Source: CAYVDH01 sp964450355
GTDB lineage: Bacteria; Bacteroidota; Bacteroidia; NS11-12g; UBA955
Direction: 5' to 3'
Assembly: GCA_964450355.1 (NCBI GenBank)
Contig: CAYVDH010000064.1
Location: 1-18,000, forward strand
DNA length: 18,000 bases
Part shown: positions 14,290 through 18,000 of the stretch, one piece after another
Layout of the letters: each line of letters opens with the position of its first letter
Numbering within the stretch: position 1 is the stretch's first letter
Made by a program: the position numbers and the translations under genes
The notes under the pieces: model-generated
The model's input: the letters and a program-made list of their open reading frames with translations, nothing else
Told to the model about the DNA's origin: nothing
Databases searched by the model: none

Positions 14290-16320
14290 TTGAAATTCAA
14301 TAAAGCATATCTCTTACTAATTTTACTTTTTACACAGGTAAATTTATTTTCTCAAATAGAAGATACTGCTGTATTCAATACATTTGTTTACACTGCTCAA
14401 ATAAAACCAACAAAACTTTCGCAATCGGTTAACAACATCAAAATCATCACCACTAAAACCATAGAAAAACAAGGCTCATTCAATTTAAAGGATGTATTGA
14501 TCAAAGAACTAAACATTCGAATTGGTAACGATAACATCTTAGGTAGTTCATTGAGTTTACAAGGAATAAGCGGACAAAACATTAAAATTTTACTTGATGG
14601 TGTTCCAATTACTGGAAGAGAAAACGGCAACATCGATTTAAATCAAATCAATTTGAGTAACATCGAAAGAATAGAAATCATAGAAGGTCCTTTGTCTGTT
14701 ATTTATGGAACAGATGCTTTAGGTGGTGTCATCAATTTAATTTCTAAAAAAATGAGTTTGAGCAAACCCTCTGCCCTGTTTGCAAATGCTTATTATGAAA
14801 CTACTGGTCAATACAATTTTGGTGGTGGAGGAATCTTAAAAATAAAAGACATTGATTTTGGAGCTTCATTGCACCGCAATTTCTTTGAAGGATTCACTCC
14901 CATTGCCAACTCAAGAGTAATGACATGGAAACCTAAACAACAAGTGTTTGGCAACTTTAATATCTTAAATGAAAAAGGCAATTTAAGATTGCGTTTTAAA
15001 ACAGATATATTCAATGAAAAAATAGAAAACCGAATGGCTCCTGTCATCAACAGTGTGGAAGCCTATGGATATGATGAATACTACATCACAAACAGAATCA
15101 TCAACTCGTTGAATGTGGATTATAAATTCAAGAAAAATGCTTATTTTAATAGTGTAACAGCTTTTAGTTTTTATCAAAGAGATATGATTACTTTCCGCAA
15201 AGACTTGGTTAGTTTAGAGAGCAAACTTGTAGAAAACAAAGAATCAAACAACACCAATTCCTTTTTGACTTTCATGTCAAGGGGAACCTATGGAAAAGAT
15301 GTTGATCCAAAAGATAAAAAAATAGACAATTTCTCATACCAATTGGGTTATGACATCAACTTAAATTCGGCATCAGGAACTAAAATTGAAAGTGCTAAAG
15401 GGCGATTAAATGATTTTGCATTTTTTGCTTGTGCAGAATACAAACCTACAAAAACAACTAGCATCAAACCAGGATTTAGAGCTGCTTTTAACTCCAAATA
15501 CTCAGCACCATTCATCCCTTCACTACAATTGATGTTTGGCAACTTTAAAAATGCAAAAGATTTTAGCATTAGAATGGCTTATGGCAGAGGCTTTAGAGCC
15601 CCAAGTTTGAAAGAATTGTACCTCAATTTTGTTGACAATACTCACAACATTCAAGGTAATGAAGAGTTAAAACCTGAACTTTCTGACAACTATAATTTAG
15701 CTCTAAAATACAAATTGAAAATCAAAAAGAACTTAAATGTATTTATTGAAAACAGTTATTTTTACAATAAAATATACAATCAAATAGCCATCGTTTCACT
15801 TAATCCCATTGACATAGTATATACCTATCAAAACATTGATAATTTTAATTCACAAGGAACTAGCCTCAATTTCTCAAGCCAATTAAACAAATACAATGTA
15901 AGCGCTGGCATGAGTTACAATGGCATTTACAACAATGCATTCAAAATAGCAGGCGAAAAAAAATACTTTTATTCTCCTGAATTTAGAACTCAATTTGGTT
16001 ACACTTACACAGATAAAAAAGAGCGTAAAACTAACTTCTCTGTGTACTATAAATACAATGGCAAAACCATTGGTTATTCCTTAGATTTTGCTCGTAAAAT
16101 TACACAAACATACACCCAAGGATTTAGCATGTTAGATGTTACATTAAACAGAAGTTTTTTCAAGAAAAAGCTTTCTGCTACAGTAGGCTGTAAAAACTTA
16201 TTAAATGTCACTACCATTAATTCTGTTGGCTCTTCAGCATCGTTTCATGGTGGTGGCGGTACCACCATGCCTATATCCATTGGCCGTTCATTATTTTTTC
16301 AATTCAATATCAACTTATAA
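14290..16320 (+). CDS. TonB-dependent outer-membrane receptor, HmuR-like
   Basis: The product has 676 residues. It starts with TTG at 14290, right before a good signal peptide (to about residue 22, LFSQ). A TonB-box-like stretch TFVYTA is near residues 31-36, then the plug domain with LLDGVPITGR and IEGPLSVIYGTDALGGVINLI (short form: GPLSVIYGTDALGG). The remaining ~500 residues are beta-barrel and close with an aromatic strand ending FQFNINL. There is no N-terminal carboxypeptidase-regulatory-like domain, so it is a BtuB/CirA/HmuR type rather than SusC. The FRAP box (435-438), H452 and NEEL (457-460) follow the FRAP-His-NPxL arrangement known from heme receptors. Flanked at 2 bp on both sides by HmuY-like genes. 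A heme role is likely, but similar motifs occur in other receptors. Confidence 0.93.
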   Translation: MKFNKAYLLLILLFTQVNLFSQIEDTAVFNTFVYTAQIKPTKLSQSVNNIKIITTKTIEKQGSFNLKDVLIKELNIRIGNDNILGSSLSLQGISGQNIKILLDGVPITGRENGNIDLNQINLSNIERIEIIEGPLSVIYGTDALGGVINLISKKMSLSKPSALFANAYYETTGQYNFGGGGILKIKDIDFGASLHRNFFEGFTPIANSRVMTWKPKQQVFGNFNILNEKGNLRLRFKTDIFNEKIENRMAPVINSVEAYGYDEYYITNRIINSLNVDYKFKKNAYFNSVTAFSFYQRDMITFRKDLVSLESKLVENKESNNTNSFLTFMSRGTYGKDVDPKDKKIDNFSYQLGYDINLNSASGTKIESAKGRLNDFAFFACAEYKPTKTTSIKPGFRAAFNSKYSAPFIPSLQLMFGNFKNAKDFSIRMAYGRGFRAPSLKELYLNFVDNTHNIQGNEELKPELSDNYNLALKYKLKIKKNLNVFIENSYFYNKIYNQIAIVSLNPIDIVYTYQNIDNFNSQGTSLNFSSQLNKYNVSAGMSYNGIYNNAFKIAGEKKYFYSPEFRTQFGYTYTDKKERKTNFSVYYKYNGKTIGYSLDFARKITQTYTQGFSMLDVTLNRSFFKKKLSATVGCKNLLNVTTINSVGSSASFHGGGGTTMPISIGRSLFFQFNINL

Positions 16321-16322
16321 AC

Positions 16323-17345
16323 ATGAAAATTAAAAATTACTTCCTATACCTGTTTCTTTTAGCCTTTTTAAATTCATGTTTTAAAAAAGAAGAAGCGATT
16401 ATATTGCCTAGGGGAGCTTCTACCTTGACCTCTATATTTTTAGGCGAAAACTACGAAAAAGAATTGTATTTTGATTTTGGCACCAATTCGTTTCAAGAAA
16501 GACAGTTGGTGGATTGGGACATTCGATTTGAATCTTCTAAAGATGGTTATGGCATATTTTTAAACAATGGCAATGATATTAAAGTCAGAAAAACGAATTT
16601 AACAGATTTGTTAGATTTAAATAACAACTTAAACGACATCATAAACAATAAACCTGCTTTGTATGATTTACCGAATGGCAAAGTATTAAACTCAGCCTTT
16701 GGAGATTGGCGAACCTATAAATTCAACAATGGAAGCGGTATCAAAGACGGCATTTACTTGATTGATTTGAGTTACAAAACAGGCTTGGATAAATACTATG
16801 CAATGCAAATCATTGGATACACAGATTCATCCTATTTCATCAGGGTAAACAAAATGGGAGATTACAGCAATACCTTTCAAGAAATCAAGAAAAATACAAA
16901 ACAAAATTTCACCTATTATTCTTTCAAAGGAACTGTTCCACAAATAGTGAATAATGCCGAACCAGACAAAGAAAGTTGGGACATTGAATTTACTAAATAC
17001 ATACACATATTTTACAATATTACTCCTGACCCATTTCCCTATTCAGTAACGGGTGCAATTACAAACAAAAACAATGTATTGGTTGCCAAAGATACCACCG
17101 CCTATTATTACGATATAAATTGGGAATACTGTAAAAACAAAGTATTTAGCGACAACAGCGATGCCATAGGATATGATTGGAAATTTTTTGACCGATCAGG
17201 TAATTTAACATATACTGTTAATTCACATTATAATTACATCATTAAAACCACTGAAGGGCATTATTACAAACTTAGATTTTTGGACTTTTACAATCAAAAT
17301 AGAGAAAAAGGTTATCCTAAATTTGAATTTGAAAGGATTCATTAA
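16323..17345 (+). CDS. HmuY-like lipoprotein
   Basis: The product has 340 residues with a lipoprotein signal: a basic start, hydrophobic core and lipobox FLNSC with cysteine at residue 19. The body carries VDWDIRF (W65), ESWDIEF (W219), GYDW (W286) and the C-terminal HmuY signature YIIKTTEGHYYKLRF followed by EKGYPKFEFERI. The three tryptophan motifs occur in the same order and at nearly the same spacing as in the T9SS protein two genes upstream, so the two are paralogs. Known HmuY is a surface lipoprotein that binds heme and hands it to its receptor, and the receptor gene ends 2 bp upstream of this start. Candidate ligands are histidines in KYIHIFYN and TEGHYYK, unproven. A weak A/T-only hairpin follows the stop. 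Confidence 0.82.
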   Translation: MKIKNYFLYLFLLAFLNSCFKKEEAIILPRGASTLTSIFLGENYEKELYFDFGTNSFQERQLVDWDIRFESSKDGYGIFLNNGNDIKVRKTNLTDLLDLNNNLNDIINNKPALYDLPNGKVLNSAFGDWRTYKFNNGSGIKDGIYLIDLSYKTGLDKYYAMQIIGYTDSSYFIRVNKMGDYSNTFQEIKKNTKQNFTYYSFKGTVPQIVNNAEPDKESWDIEFTKYIHIFYNITPDPFPYSVTGAITNKNNVLVAKDTTAYYYDINWEYCKNKVFSDNSDAIGYDWKFFDRSGNLTYTVNSHYNYIIKTTEGHYYKLRFLDFYNQNREKGYPKFEFERIH

Positions 17346-17349
17346 AATC

Positions 17350-17370
17350 TAAAAATCAGTCCTATTTTTA
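17350..17370 (+). terminator. Weak hairpin after the HmuY-like lipoprotein gene
   Basis: TAAAAAT and ATTTTTA form a 7-bp stem around CAGTCCT, 4 bp after the stop. The stem has no G-C pair, so its strength as a terminator is doubtful. Confidence 0.25.
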
Positions 17371-17447
17371 ATTTAAAATTTGTTCATATCTAGGCATTTA
17401 TTGTGAATAAGTAGCCTGAATATTTCATTTAATTCGTGAGATAGATT

Positions 17448-18000
17448 ATGGCAGATTCGAACGCAGAAAAAATAAAAGCTTTAAAGCTTACTATTGATAA
17501 ATTAGAAAAGAGTTATGGCAAGGGTGTTGTCATGAAAATGGACGACAAAAATGTGGTAGCTGTTGAAGTGATATCTACAGGTTCATTTGGTTTAGATATG
17601 GCACTTGGGGTTGGTGGTTTTCCTAAAGGTAGAATCATTGAAATATATGGCCCCGAGAGCAGTGGTAAAACCACATTAGCCATGAGTTGCATAGCCGAGG
17701 CTCAGAAAAAAGGTGGACTTTGTGCATTCATTGATGCAGAACACGCTTTTGATAAATTTTATGCTCAAAAATTAGGCATCAACACTTCAGAACTACTAAT
17801 CTCTCAACCAGATGATGGAGAACAAGCTTTAGAAATTGCTGATAATTTAATTCGCTCTGGCGCCATAGATGTCATTGTTATTGACTCTGTTGCTGCCTTA
17901 GTTCCAAGAGCAGAAATAGAAGGTGATATGGGCGATAGCAAAATGGGATTACAAGCCCGTTTAATGTCACAAGCCTTAAGAAAATTAACTGGTACAATCA
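17448..18000 (+). CDS. recA: Recombinase RecA, 5' part (truncated by window end)
   Basis: The first 184 codons are present and the frame is open at the right edge. The protein starts MADSNAEKIKALKLTIDKLE (shown to residue 20), then TGSFGLDMALGVGG, Walker A GPESSGKTT and IDAEHAFDKFYAQKLG, all RecA landmarks; AEHAFD instead of AEHALD is usual in Bacteroidota as far as I recall. RecA forms filaments on single-stranded DNA for homologous recombination and repair. The 102 bp upstream hold no LexA-type palindrome that I can recognise; TTTAATTCG at 17428-17436 is a poor -7 candidate, so the promoter is unresolved. The neighbouring uptake operon is unrelated in function. Confidence 0.97.
   Translation, partial: MADSNAEKIKALKLTIDKLEKSYGKGVVMKMDDKNVVAVEVISTGSFGLDMALGVGGFPKGRIIEIYGPESSGKTTLAMSCIAEAQKKGGLCAFIDAEHAFDKFYAQKLGINTSELLISQPDDGEQALEIADNLIRSGAIDVIVIDSVAALVPRAEIEGDMGDSKMGLQARLMSQALRKLTGTI

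Overview
The window is AT-rich chromosomal DNA from a member of the Bacteroidota. The evidence is a type IX secretion (T9SS) type A sorting tail on one protein, families largely confined to this phylum (DUF4249 and DUF4836 proteins, HmuY-like proteins), signal peptides ending in SQAQ or FSQ, almost no Shine-Dalgarno sequences, and several copies of the phylum's -7 promoter element TAnnTTTG. I cannot name a genus. There are sixteen genes: fifteen complete and one (recA) cut by the right edge. No phage, insertion sequence, CRISPR, tRNA or rRNA was seen. No gene-free stretch exceeds 300 bases; the largest gap is 141 bp.

Left part (1-4946). A minus-strand pair holds a small HExxH protein and, just upstream of it, an exported jelly-roll plus coiled-coil protein. 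A 56-bp divergent region separates this pair from a plus-strand DUF4249-type lipoprotein. Next comes dnaK, with a palindrome and a repeated 10-mer in its upstream region and a strong intrinsic terminator after it.

Middle (5057-11052). A tightly packed operon encodes a membrane-anchored DUF4836 protein, an atypical ABC ATPase and an FtsX/MacB-type permease. It is followed by fabG, tatC and rpiB, which are closely spaced (tatC and rpiB overlap by 4 bp). A small cytochrome b5-fold protein converges on rpiB from the other strand.

Right part (11093-18000). A HAMP-less sensor kinase (TTG start) overlaps an OmpR-type response regulator. After 89 bp come three nearly contiguous genes: a T9SS-exported HmuY-like protein, a TonB-dependent receptor (TTG start) and a second HmuY-like protein made as a lipoprotein. 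I read this as an outer-membrane uptake system, probably for heme or another iron-containing ligand. Two copies of TTGTCAAAA, 11 bp apart, lie between the regulator gene and the uptake operon. They are a good candidate binding site for that regulator. recA starts at 17448.

The most interesting parts are the two-route HmuY-receptor-HmuY locus with its adjoining two-component system, and the DUF4836-ABC-FtsX operon. Functions beyond family level are inference.
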